From Diorhabda sublineata (Eukaryota; Arthropoda; Insecta; Coleoptera; Chrysomelidae), in contig NC_079485.1 of the NCBI RefSeq assembly GCF_026230105.1, forward strand, positions 10,734,872-10,798,871: DNA of 64,000 nucleotides. The letters run 5' to 3'. The notes below the pieces were generated by a model. That model did not search any database. It was not told where the DNA came from and was given only the letters and a program-made list of their open reading frames with translations. Positions 46,434 to 57,129 of the stretch are shown in pieces. A program made the translations under genes and the position numbers. Every line of letters begins with the position of its first letter. Positions within the stretch are counted from its first letter, which is position 1.

Positions 46434-49400
46434 GTCACCCTGATAAGAAGAAAGATAATATCTGGTTTTTGAAATGAAACACTATAAGAGTTTTGGCATG
46501 AGAGTAAACTCGTGGAGCTAACAAATCTGTTAAACTTATTGTCTTTTTCTAATTTCTGTTCGATTAATCGGAGTGAAAGAGGCGGAAAAAGTATACGAAG
46601 ATCCGCACAAAAAGGAGACGCCAAGAATAATCGCCAGGCATGATTTATTGATGGTGATCACTTATTGAGAGTTTATCAATATAGATTCAGCAAGCAGTAT
46701 TTACGTTATTCATTCCATATAGACTTTTGGGCTAGTTTAAACTGTAAAATTTGCGTAGTAGGGTAAATAAGTCACAGTTTATCAGAGTGATTTTTTGTAA
46801 ATAGTTTTATCGTATTCATTGAAGTATTACCTTTTGTAATTTAAAATTATTTGAATGGACAAAAAATTTCAATTGCAGACGTATTTTGTCTTATTTCATT
46901 TTTTTAACTCAATCATCTCATTTTATAATTCGATTAATGATAAAAGTAAAATTAATTAAAAACCATTGGAACAATTTCAAAGAATTTATTTGTGCAGAAG
47001 AAGTATGCGATATATAAATTTTGAAATTATAAAAACGGTTAAAAATGAAAATATACAGATCATCCGAAATTTATTACTACGAAAATTTCATTTGAAATTA
47101 TGAGACCGGCAATCATACGCTAAAATTTACTTTTCTTAATATGTATTCTAGGCTTTTGATTGTACGTATTTATCATTAGGGATTGAAATTATGTTCCATG
47201 TTTAACATTATATATATTTATATATGAAGATATTAAGAAATTCAAAAACTACTTACCTTTTTTATACGATAATTGAGGTGAAATACATTTTTCATAAAAT
47301 TTTGAAAAACTCAATTAATTAATTAATGATATAAATATGAAATTTCATGATTTTGTTTGCTACTCAATTATTTTTTTGAAATTGATATCTGCCTAATTGA
47401 TTGTTAGTTTATGTCGTTAGGCCTGATATTGAATTTTGATAGATTATACCGTTACCAATGTCATATCACCCACGTAATACTAAGAATCATTCAATGAAAC
47501 AGATAAAAAATAGAGTTCGCAAAATTTCTATTCCAATATTTCATTAAAAGGACCATAAATTACTATACAAAGTTTTTAATGAAAATACGTATCCTTCATA
47601 CCGTTTGAAAGGAATTCTATATAATACATCTCATATTGCTTTTGACATTAGACAAAGAATAATAATTCTGGCAATACTATCTTACCTATTTATACAACTT
47701 TATCGTATATAAAAACATTTACTCCTAAACTGTCCGGAACCTTTAATCAACTTAATATTAAGATAGGATACAGCCAAATCCTTAATATTTTTACTATAAT
47801 AAAAGACACCAACTAAGAAATTGGTTGAGGTTGCTCACCAATTGCATAAGCTCTCACAAATTTATATCCGAATAGATGCTTGCTGGAATCACAGGTTGAC
47901 AACTGAGAATAACTACAAAGATCTTCTATGTTCAGAAGCAACATATACTGCCCAAAATGATGACTGATTTAAATCACCTTGGTTTGATCAATTTATATCT
48001 AGATTTTGAAAAAAAAAAACGAATTCTATAGAAGAAAATTAATCGCCATCAGTAACCAACCAACCTTACCTAACCTATTACATTCAATTTGAAAAACGAC
48101 CAGAATAAATAGACTCCAAATCTATGTCATAAGAATATATTGCAATATATAGTCTTTGCCAAATAGATTATGAGCGTTTTCGTAGTGGGAATGTGGCAAA
48201 ATCAAAGTGTACTTACTCTATGATAAGCTTTTCAACTCTTATGTATTCATAGTCTGGGAAAAAATTAGTTAAGAATTGCTGTTTGATAAATTTTGTAATA
48301 ACTTTAAAAAAATCATTCGATTCATTAACTTCAAAATTCAATGCTAATAATGAAATAAATTTAATTTATTGGACATTGAAAAAAAAACTGAGAAATATAA
48401 AAATAATATAAAAAGCAACAAAAGCACTGATCATTTAAATGTCATCTTAATTAACTTGATAGAAATCTTTTATTAATATGAAATATTAACTAATGACATT
48501 GAGAGTAAAATATCAAATAACTGTGATAAATGGGATTAAAATACTGCTCTTGGAATAATCATACACCCATTTCAACTGAAGAAAAAGTCATATGACTTGA
48601 AAATAATAATGTGATTATTGATGGAACGATGATTTCATTTTACTCATTGGTAGAAAGAAAATTAAAAAATCAGAAATTGATTTAAATATTGGATGTTTTG
48701 CGCGTGTGTTATAATAGCGTGAATTTCTACAACTAATTTGAACTAATTTTGCATACTTGTCATTGGAGTCAGCTGTACCAGCGGCATTAATACACATTTT
48801 TTACTGGACGATGTCGTTAAATTAATATAAACCGATTGAAAATTTTCATTCTGATTTGAGCCTCGACTGACCACAAGATGCAATAGAGTATGAGTGATCA
48901 TGCTGTTTTTATATAGAGTCTCTGCTGTTTGCTTCTGGATAAACTTATGTAGTAGAACAACTTCCTTGCTGAAACGTAACGAGTCCCACGTGAAGGTGAA
49001 GCATTATATAGAATAATTAGATTGCGTTATGTTTCATAAGAAGTCCTAAAATTTTGTACAAATATGATTTAACGAATAAATTATGATTGAAAACACCATT
49101 TTATGATTAATTGAACAAAAAATGGAATATAGATTAAAAAACAATATCTAAAGAACACAATTTTCTAATTAATCAAACTAAACAATAATAAATAATTCTG
49201 AATGTTAGGATAAAATCACTATCGAGAAGATTATGTTTACTTTTTTAAGAGCATGTTGAGAATAAAACTAGTGAGAAATAATGAAGATTAATATTGACCA
49301 CCCCATACGTTATCAACTTTATGTTATAGGGCTGGTTCAATAGTGCTCATAATTCCAAATGATAGCCGAAGCTAGTGAGGCGAAAACGTGGAACCATTCC

Positions 49401-50041
49401 AAATAAGTGTTTTAAATCTTGATAACTACAATTAATGAGGTACAAGATTTGCTTGATAAATATTGTTAGCTTCAAGTCTAATGTCGGTTTTCGTTTAGGC
49501 GTCTGGCAGTCGATTTGTTATATTGTACGATATAATCAGCATGTCTTATTCTATTATTTCATTTCAATTCAGGATACACTTAGATTGAATAGTTAGATAC
49601 TATATAGTTTGCAATTCGATAGCTATCAAAGCAATATACTACAATTGTTGATATATTTGTCGCTGCAAGTCCGGTAGCATTGTAAAAACATTAAGATATT
49701 TACGTGTCTACAATCAAGACATGTATATTGGTTTTATTCTCATGATAAAATATCCAGTATACAGGATGCTTATATTTCATTATCAGTATTGAAATAATAA
49801 TAATTATGTATTATAAAATAAATAAACAAACCAACGAAATAAACTGATATAATTATGTTACATTACATTTTGTGTCAAATTCAACTCTTACTTCCAATGT
49901 AAGGTAACTTGCAAGGATTGCCTTTTTTACAATCGAGCAACAGTTGGCGTTAATGAAAGCTATTATTATATTTGAGAAAATTGACGTTTATTACAGCGAA
50001 ACCAGAGGCTATTTAGAATAGGTTATCCAGATATTTCATTA
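46434..50041. other. 3.6 kb without supported genes
   Basis: Strongly AT-rich, with no gene or repeat that I could support. Confidence 0.5.
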
Positions 50042-50330
50042 AATCAAAATCTGAAAAACCAAAGAAGTAAAATATTTGTACTAATTGTGACTCTGTCTAC
50101 ATAGAGCAGACTTCTCAATATTTACAAAATACACTAAAAGATCTTTAACACGATAAAAAAGAATAAAACTGCACTAACGAACCAAGAAATTCAATTATAA
50201 AGATTCATAAATTCTTGGAACGGAATCTAATACACGAAAAAGAGAATTTTTAGAAATGGTAAACGAAAAAATTATTAAAAAAACTAATTTTAAAACAGGA
50301 GAGAACATTTAGAAGCATTATTATTTTTAT
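50042..50330 (+). pseudogene. Penelope-like element, GIY-YIG endonuclease C-terminus
   Basis: Penelope-like retroelements end in a GIY-YIG endonuclease. Here one frame reads NICTNCDSVYIEQTSQYLQN and TLKDL (50071-50145), matching the CxxCDSVYIGQTS..L..R.K.H start, with Gly changed to Glu in the YIG half. Further pieces in other frames read KTALTNQEIQ (about 50165-50195), TKKR then REFLEMVNEKI (about 50232-50270), and TNFKTGENI (about 50283-50309). These follow the order of Penelope C-termini (KTALT.HE...; KREFLEM..I; NFKTD...LS). The reverse transcriptase upstream is absent. The copy is 5'-truncated and broken by frameshifts. It is followed by (TA)n and then a hairpin repeat that also occurs at 18.2 and 23.7 kb. 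Confidence 0.78.
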
Positions 50331-50331
50331 G

Positions 50332-50333
<2 letters not shown>

Positions 50334-50393
<60 letters not shown>
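50334..50393. repeat. (TA)n microsatellite
   Basis: About 60 bp of TA dinucleotide between the Penelope coding relic and the hairpin repeat. Confidence 0.98.
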
Positions 50394-50395
<2 letters not shown>

Positions 50396-50585
50396 AAATG
50401 TTCTTGATTTTAGGTTAGGTTAGATTAGGTATTTCCAATATTTAGATAAAGACTTAAAGAAAAGTCGACTCGTCCAAATTCACCTTTCTTTTAAAAATTA
50501 CCAAAAAACAACTAGAGACCTAAAATCAAGAACATTTATATATATTATTATATCAAAAGGTCTAAGAAATAAGAAATTAAAGATT

Positions 50586-50587
<2 letters not shown>
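50394..50587 (+). repeat. Penelope-associated hairpin repeat, copy 3 (most complete)
   Basis: Exact inverted arms AAATGTTCTTGATTTTAGG (50396-50414) and CCTAAAATCAAGAACATTT (50519-50537) enclose about 104 bp. The interior (TAAAGACTTAAAGAAAAGTC, then CACCTTTCTTTTAAAAATTA) is shared with the copy at 23.7 kb, and the outer flank (AAAAGGTCTAAGAAATAAGA) with the copy at 18.2 kb. Its position directly after the GIY-YIG relic suggests it is the 3' untranslated or terminal-repeat part of that element family. (TA)n lies on both sides. Confidence 0.82.
50410..50429 (+). repeat. Short telomere-like (TTAGG)n tract
   Basis: Four consecutive pentamers, TTAGG TTAGG TTAGA TTAGG, overlap the inner edge of the left hairpin arm. 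TTAGG is the usual insect telomere repeat. The tract is short and may be chance or an element feature. Confidence 0.7.

Positions 50588-50644
<57 letters not shown>
50588..50644. repeat. (TA)n microsatellite
   Basis: About 57 bp of TA dinucleotide that also forms the left edge of the Tc1-like fragment. Confidence 0.98.
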
Positions 50645-50645
<1 letters not shown>

Positions 50646-51590
50646 CGTACCAAGTCCGAAAAGTAAATATCTCTGATAGATCGATAAGACGACACCTTTA
50701 GAATGCTGGTTTATACAGCAGAAAAGCTCTCCAGGCACCTTTGCTAACCAGGCAGCATCGTGTTGCTATACTAAGATTTGTAAGGCAACCTTTAGATTGG
50801 AATTTAGAAAAGTGCCAAGTTGTTTTATTTACTGATGAGACCAGAATCAGTCGAAGACGGCGAGGAGAAAGATTTGTCTAGTATCATTCCCAGGGAGCCT
50901 TTCCAAGGAGGGTCTATCATGTTTTGGGGAGGAATTTGCTTTTATGCCCGCACAGAATTAGTGTCTCTTCCTAGACTTGCCCTTAATGCAGCAAAATACA
51001 TAACTGACATTCTTGGAAATCACGTCGTTCCGTTTGGGCCATTTATTGGTGATGATTTCCATTCAATGCATGATAATGCTGGACCACACGTTGCGGTAGA
51101 TGTTCTGAATTACCTAAACGAAGTGGACTGGCCACCAAGAAGTCCATATATGACTCCTATCGAGCAAGTCTGAGAAATTTTAAAACGCCGCATTCGTCGA
51201 AATCCATCTCCTAAAAATTTAAATGAGCTTGAACAAGCGGCATGAGAGGAATGGGAGAACATACATCAAGAAGTGATACAGCGCCTAATTGAAAGCATGC
51301 CCAGGAGAATGTTAGTATCAATTACATCCAGAGGAGGAAATATACACTACTAGCGTTTATAAAAAACAGTTTAGAATACAAGTTTTTATTTTTAAGAAAA
51401 TTTGTTTTATTGCGATGTTTTTATTTTTTTACTCATTAAAAATAACTCAAAATTACTACACATTTATTATTGCGTCAAAATGATTGAAAAGAAGTTAAGC
51501 AATAGCAATATTAATTTAAATTTATTAAACAAAAAAATATTTTCAGAAATCGGGGTGGGGCGTTATTTTTGACCACGAGTAAATATATAA
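50645..51590 (+). pseudogene. Tc1-like transposase relic (DDE), 5'-truncated
   Basis: Cut-and-paste transposase of the Tc1 type. The plus strand reads ISDRSIRRHL, stop, NAGLYSRKALQAPLLTRQHR (about 50672-50765), the second helix-turn-helix region; VVLFTDETRISRRRRGERFV (50819-50878), with catalytic Asp 1; after a frameshift GGSIMFWGGICFYARTELV (about 50908-50965), FIGDDFHSMHDNAGPHVA (about 51040-51095), with Asp 2, and VDWPPRSPYMTPIEQV (about 51122-51170), with the Glu. There are 30 residues between Asp 2 and Glu instead of the usual 34, so four are missing just before DWP. TGA replaces the Trp after EQV. The end, PRRMLVSITSRGGNIHY (about 51299-51349), is intact and stops at TAG. The 3' terminus is probably near 51550-51585 (GGGGCGTTATTTTTGACCAC). 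The first helix-turn-helix and 5' TIR are replaced by (TA)n. Confidence 0.9.
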
Positions 51591-51694
51591 TAATCACCAA
51601 TCTTAAATAGAGAGCTCTGACTATAATTGAACCGCTGTTATTACAGAGTAAATAATAATAGTAATAATAATACGATTAGGCATCGAAATACAAA

Positions 51695-51800
51695 TTTGTC
51701 ATAGAGGTGTAATTCCTTCACGAGCAACTGTGTTTCTCTGGTATAGCGAGTTTAAAAGAGGTTGAATAACGCTTGGGGTTAGATTTTCTGTTGAGGAGAC
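51695..51800 (+). pseudogene. Mariner N-terminal helix-turn-helix fragment
   Basis: The frame reads CHRGVIPSRATVFLWYSEFK and RG, then a stop and ITLGVRFSVEETMAQ, resembling the mariner segment ATV.RW..EFKRG.TSL.D..R. Only about 35 residues are recognisable and nothing follows. It may be a separate element from the adjacent Tc1-like copy. Confidence 0.5.
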
Positions 51801-54095
51801 TATGGCCCAACAAAGAATACACAAAAATTTTGAGTTTTATGAAATTACTACTCCCATTTTTATATTCACGTACCATCTAGGGTTAACAGTGCAGTATTTT
51901 TATGTTCTTGTCCTTTTTTATACTCTGTTTCCATCAATTTTTGAGGCCATTACTCAACAGCTTAACTAGGATTCCGGTTTTATTAATACATTATTAGGTA
52001 TAGAAGCGCTCAAATTAAAAGAAAATATTTTTTGAAAAATTGAAATTAATTAAATACTCAATTTGAGAGTGGAGTGAAGAAATTCAAAATCAAAATAAAT
52101 ACAGTAGTTAATTACCTATAAATTACCAATAAATCATGATTATTTAGGAAATTTGTTATTTGACTCACACATTAGTATTGTCATCATATTGAAGCAAGTG
52201 TACTGAATTCTAAAGTGTTTTAAAAAACAACCGTAAAGGTTTCTGACTAATGCCGCTAGTTGAGAAAATCAAAATCGTCTTTTGAAATTATCAATTTGAG
52301 TTGAGGAATAAATAAAAATTATTAAAGAAGAGAAAACATGTATTCTGCCTCTTCCATTCGCGTAGATTTAGGTAGAGTATGGTAGGAACTACTACTATAC
52401 ATGAAGTTGAAGACAATATTCAAAAATTAGTAACTTACATCTTGTTTCATTAGACAATGTTGTTTTAACTGCGAACGAAAGTTTTATACTAGCATCATGA
52501 TGAACGAAATAATTTTTAATTTGTGTCTTAAGGATGTAGTTATCTTGCGTTAAACTCTCTAGCCATTTTGTACCTTTTCGCCTGTAAATTTGTTTTGTCT
52601 TTCAACTAAAATAAAGGTATTATTATATTTTCTCGATTATCTTTTATTGTTAATTTTATTTTCTATCGTAAAATCGTTTATGAGCTTGGACCATCCATTA
52701 CAATAGCTCGTACATTATCAAAAAAATCAATAAAAACTTAAAGCGCTTTTATTTTGGTTATTTCATGCCTGTATACAAGCAATAAAGAAAATGGTTTGCT
52801 GATCAAAATATAATGATTTATTATACTGCAAAAATAATTGCAGTTTTAAGCACGTGTTAAACCGATTTCGAAATGAAATTAACTGAGTATGAAGGGACAA
52901 AAAAGAGAAAAATGTTCAGTGACGGAGAAAGGACAATTCTCAATTGATCATAAAATTATTGTTGAAATTAAAAAAGTAGTTAACACAAAGTAATGCAATC
53001 AAGTTTTATGTTTATTCTTTGAAACTACAAAACAAGGAACGAATAATAAACCTTTTATTCCTCCGACTGAAGTAATTTAATGATACAAATTTAGTTGGAA
53101 TATTTTGTATTTAATATTTTCAAGTTTTTTATTTGGTATCCTATACTATCTCTTATTCTCTCCTTATTTTTTTCTTGTTGATCCTAAATTTTGAATTAAC
53201 CCTCTTCAGTGTCTCTTTCTGTAGAATCATTATTATTAATTGTTGCATCGATTTTGAATTCAAGTTTATACCTTCCATCAAAAGTTGTTCAATTTGTAAA
53301 AAGTACAAATTCGTCCTTTTGTGGTGTGTATCTTCTGACTCCACTTTTGTTTATTTTTGGTAAGTTAGATTTATAAAAACATGGATCATGGATTCGACGT
53401 TGAAATAAATGCATTTCTAGACAGTTAATTTAATTTACCTTTTTTACTTTGATTTGAATAAAATAATTACACCTCATAGGTCAAAAAAATTTTCCTCAAC
53501 AATGAAAACTGCTGCATGGAGACAAGTATGAAGTATGAATTAGAAGAAAATATTTCTTATGGAGGGAAGAGAGTATTAGTCAAAATAAAATCAACTTTCT
53601 AATTTGCTCGAATCATCCATAGGACTTTTCGAAAACTATAACCCGGATTCGGATAAATCACTGAGTATAAGGCATCATATCATAAGGCTAATTTCCGAAC
53701 ATTAAGATCATGATGGGTTATCCCGATCATAGTTTCCGCGAAGCCCTCATGTAGGCAATCACTTGTTTTTTTTTATGTTTTGTGCTTACACATATAGAAG
53801 ATATTTTGAAACCGAAAAGACATGTCGTTTTTATGTCGATATTTGATTGTCATTTGTCAGCTCGGCGTCAGGTCAAAGACATTCTAAGGTTATTGTGACT
53901 TGTTCATCCATAAATAATCAAATATTAGACTTATTCCTCCAATTTTAGGGTATGGCTAGTCAAAAGCATAGCCAGTATCATATGCTTCTTCTCTTTCCCA
54001 AAAGTAACAACAAAACAGTTACGATCAAAAACATTTATGATGTTCGTAAATATTAAATATGCTTCTATCTATTAGAAAGACCAATATCATGTAAC
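51801..54095. other. 2.3 kb without supported genes
   Basis: AT-rich, no recognised gene. The opposing frames at 53133-53363 and 53153-53344 overlap and show no family signature. Confidence 0.5.
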
Positions 54096-54101
54096 AACGA
54101 T

Positions 54102-54530
54102 ATGCTAAGAAGGGAAGTGAAAGCAGAACCATGTCAGAAAATCGAGATTTCGAGAAACTCTCAAACACCTTCAATTAACTTTGGTGGATCATCCAAGGAT
54201 ATTCGCAGCACTCTGGAAAAATATGCAGAGAAAACTAACCTATCCATCACATACAACGTATTGCTTCTACGGCTCCACACAGAACCGTATTTTTTGGAAA
54301 ATGGATCCTACATGATAATCCAAATCGCAAAAGGCAATGGCGAGTGATGCGAAGGCCGGGTTATCATTCAAAAAAGCTTTTTCTGTGTGTTTGGTAGAGT
54401 ATACGCGGTATTGTTCACGCTGAAGTGCGGAAACTTTGCAAAACCGTAAGACAGAGATTCATTGTAAACAATTGGAACAATTGAACCAATTAAGTGTTTA
54501 GCGATTGTCAACAGGAATTATCTGCAATAC
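54102..54530 (+). pseudogene. Mariner-like transposase fragment (middle part)
   Basis: The readable core, about 54296-54345, is KWILHDNPNRKRQW, the segment around the first catalytic Asp in mariner transposases (DE.WI.YDNP.RK..W). It continues in shifted frames with RRPGYHSKKLFLCVW (about 54350-54400; family KVMLCVWWD) and GIVHAEV (about 54410-54428; family GVVYYEL). The first Asp of the DE.W box is gone. The 81-codon frame 54102-54347 covers the upstream part in a different phase and matches poorly. Nothing of the second half is recognisable beyond about 54530. Confidence 0.65.
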
Positions 54531-55692
54531 TAGAATGTAAGAGCCTTGTAAAATTATTGAATTGTGGTGATAAGTATTGCCTCATCTACAATACTCGCCC
54601 GAAATTGCAGCCTCAGTTTTTATTCATTCCGATTGTTACATTTTCTCTGTAGTAGAGATTTGAATGATGTCTTTGAATTATTGACTTCTGAAAACTATAA
54701 GGAAATTATTTCTTATTTTAAAGAATATATAAATGAACAATAATTTCTCGACGTTTTCTGTACAAAAGTATCCACTAGGTCATGGAAATTGTATGGAGTG
54801 ACTCATTCCTTTTATTTTCTCCCTTTCTAGAAACTAAACCTATAAAAAAATAAATGCGTACTAAACAAAAATTGTACTTTCGTTTTAATCGGGCCTCTCT
54901 GTACCTAACCGTTTTTCTGCCTTCACGGTAAACATTTTCATGCTATCAGTGTGAAAATACATTATTACTTTAATTCGAAAAACTTGTCTCATAAACTTTA
55001 GTGAATCATGGTAAAAATAAATTCTACTATCATCATGGGTGGGTAGTAATAATAATAAATAAAATTGGAGGTACAATCTTCCATTCAATTGATGGAAAAT
55101 AACGGGGGTGTCGTACAAATCTCGTTTCTTATCTGGACAGTATCTTACTTCCAGTAGCAAATTACATTATTTATAAAGCCCATGTGAAGGATTGTACGCC
55201 GAGGGACCGTAGATAAGTTAGGAGATATGGTTTTTTTAGTTTATTTTCGAAGTTGATTATTTTCGGAAACTATGAGTACATAATTCTTTTGTATATATTG
55301 TAATAATAAGTTTTGGCCGTATTTCGCAATGTAATGCGATGGATAGAAAATAATAAAGACTGAATAACTCATATTTGAACTATATGGATTCATTTTCCCC
55401 GATTTTTAGAATGTGTACTACATAGTGTTGATACAATCGAAGGGAAGATGAATTAAAATCTCGTACTTCAGAAAAATTCAATTTTAGATGTAATATCTCA
55501 TTTATTATTTACCTAAAGTTCAAGTTGTGAATGTAAACTGTATTAAAGGAGAATCAGGATAAATGAAAATAAAAAAATTCAGTGCACGAGATTTTTTAGT
55601 GAAAAGAAGGTTGGAACTCCTTAAAAACAAAATATCTTTGTGTAGAATATCTAAAAGTGGAGACTATAGTAAAATAGATGTCATCGGTCATT
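54531..55692. other. Region without supported genes
   Basis: Holds a 91-codon minus-strand frame (55160-54885, begins MLLEVRYCPDKKRD) that I cannot assign; its composition is mixed. A possible minus-strand polyadenylation signal (AATAAA, reverse complement at about 55502-55507) lies downstream of the Ser/Thr-rich candidate exon. Confidence 0.35.
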
Positions 55693-55770
55693 TTAGTGTT
55701 TGAAGTGTGTTGTAGTAGCCGAAGAAGTGGGGACTTGTGATGCAGTAGAACTTTCAAGTGTAGTGGCCTC
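55693..55770 (-). CDS. Candidate exon: Ser/Thr-rich mucin-like segment
   Basis: One minus-strand phase reads EATTLESSTASQVPTSSATT then THFKH and a TAA stop. Twelve of 25 residues are Ser or Thr, as in O-glycosylated linkers of extracellular proteins and very unlike translated local DNA. A plausible acceptor (TTTCAAG) precedes it. It lies on the same strand as, and downstream of, the CUB-like and Cys-rich candidate exons, so it could be the last coding exon of one gene. It is too short to exclude chance. Confidence 0.25.
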   Translation of the reverse strand, partial: EATTLESSTASQVPTSSATTTHFKH

Positions 55771-55904
55771 TTGAAATTATAAGAGAGACTGGCAAACTCT
55801 GAATGGGTAGAAAATAACTCACAGCGTCTTAGAGTGAGCAACATTAGGGTAATTTACAGTAAGATAAAGCATAGCCGGGGACTACAATATATTACTAAAA
55901 TGTA

Positions 55905-56041
55905 AGCAAACGTCTAAAAATAGGTCCAATTTGTGCTCAATCTTGATTTCCCACACACAATGGATGTGATATGCGGGATTATCAGGATAAGGAGAAGGTT
56001 TAAGTGGCTCGGTAACTTTGTGAGTACTACACCGAAAACGC
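55905..56041 (-). CDS. Candidate exon with CUB-like segment
   Basis: After a possible acceptor (GGGGCAATTAG, boundary at 56041/56042) the minus strand reads RFRCSTHKVTEPLKPSPYPD and NPAYHIHCVWEIKIEHKLDL. In CUB domains (extracellular protein-binding modules of about 110 residues) the pattern is C...SPNYP..Y.....C.W.I, and here Cys, SPYPDNPAY, then Cys-Val-Trp-Glu-Ile fall in the right order and spacing. Only about half a domain is visible. The donor is unclear (GAC followed by GTTTGC at 55911 is the only option seen). It sits in a 76-codon open frame (56112-55882). The product could be a secreted or membrane protein. It may equally be a pseudogene or coincidence. Confidence 0.35.
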
Positions 56042-56940
56042 CTAATTGCCCCAATTCGTATAGCTAAAGACGTCATTATCAAAGCTTCCTCGACAGTAGT
56101 ATTATTGCACAAAGATATTTGTAAGTTTAAGAATATACAGAATTAGTTGCAATGTCTTTAAATGTAAGTAACTTAGTTGTTCATAGAAATTGTATGGAAT
56201 AAATTTAGTGGAGAATATAAAAATGTGTATAAAAACATAATCAAATAAAGTTATTATTCCACCATTAGTTTATTTCTTAAAAACTGTTTTTCAAAAAATT
56301 TTGTTCCTGTTTTTTTTTAATATGTTATAGTTATAGGAATACTTTTGCTGATAAATCGTCTTGATTTCAGGTCTCTTTCAATTGTAATCGTTATTTAACA
56401 AATATAAATCATGATGTTTCAACCTAACTCTCTTTATTAAAATATATCGAGTTAGATCTGAAAATTAACAAAATTATGACTATATTGAAGTATAAGTTGA
56501 TATTAACTTCAATGAAATCAGTGCTATCTATTCAATCTTTCCATACAATATATTGAAATATGAAATTTTTCTTCAAAATTGAAATTATTGTAACATAATA
56601 AACATTGTAGTATAATTACAGTATAAGTAAAATTTACATAAAAAGATCGTAACATCTAATATAAATAAATTTTCCCAATTGTCTGAAAAGTACACATATA
56701 TTCCAAACCAATGGTAATTGAAAAAAATTACCAAATTATGAGTGAAAACAGTGTTTGTTATTGTATGAGCAGAACCAATAAGATAAATAAATCAAAAGAT
56801 GTCATTTAGAATAACTTTAAAGGATGCGAGTTTTTGACAGCCTGATTCACATATTCAGTAATAATAGTTTTTCAATTTTTATTTATCGATATTAGAGTGG
56901 AGAGTTATAGTCCATATTCTCTTCTGATTTATCACTTTAC

Positions 56941-57118
56941 CTGTACTTAAATCAGTGCTATACATATCACAAACAGAATATGAGCCAGGTCCTCTCATTA
57001 AATCTCTTGAGTCGTTACACATATTTTTCGACCTTAGGCAATATTTCTCGCATTTCATATATCCGAAGGATTTTCGCATTGGATAGTTTTTGATCTCGAA
57101 AGTTCTTTTGAAATAGAT
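56941..57118 (-). CDS. Candidate internal exon: cysteine-rich extracellular-type segment
   Basis: A minus-strand open phase of 178 nt is bounded by a good acceptor (run of T, then AATTACTAG, at 57119-57120) and a good donor (ACAG followed by GTAAAG, GT at 56940-56939). It reads IYFKRTFEIKNYPMRKSFGY, MKCEKYCLRSKNMCNDSRDL and MRGPGSYSVCDMYSTDLSTG. CEKYC with further cysteines and a CDMYSTD ending is loosely reminiscent of PAN/apple modules. If unspliced the frame stops at 56879 beside AATAAA. The composition is protein-like. Its exit phase (one base) does not match the entry phase I infer for the CUB-like exon, so another exon would have to lie between them or one boundary is wrong. Confidence 0.4.
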
Positions 57119-57129
57119 CTAGTAATTAA

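Noticed and set aside
47990..48120. AACCTTACCTAACC as telomere-like sequence
   Set aside because: Only a couple of imperfect CCTAA-like words, not a tandem array.
54885..55160. 91-codon minus-strand frame as a gene
   Set aside because: Considered as part of the candidate CUB-like gene, but no domain pattern or splice frame could be defended.
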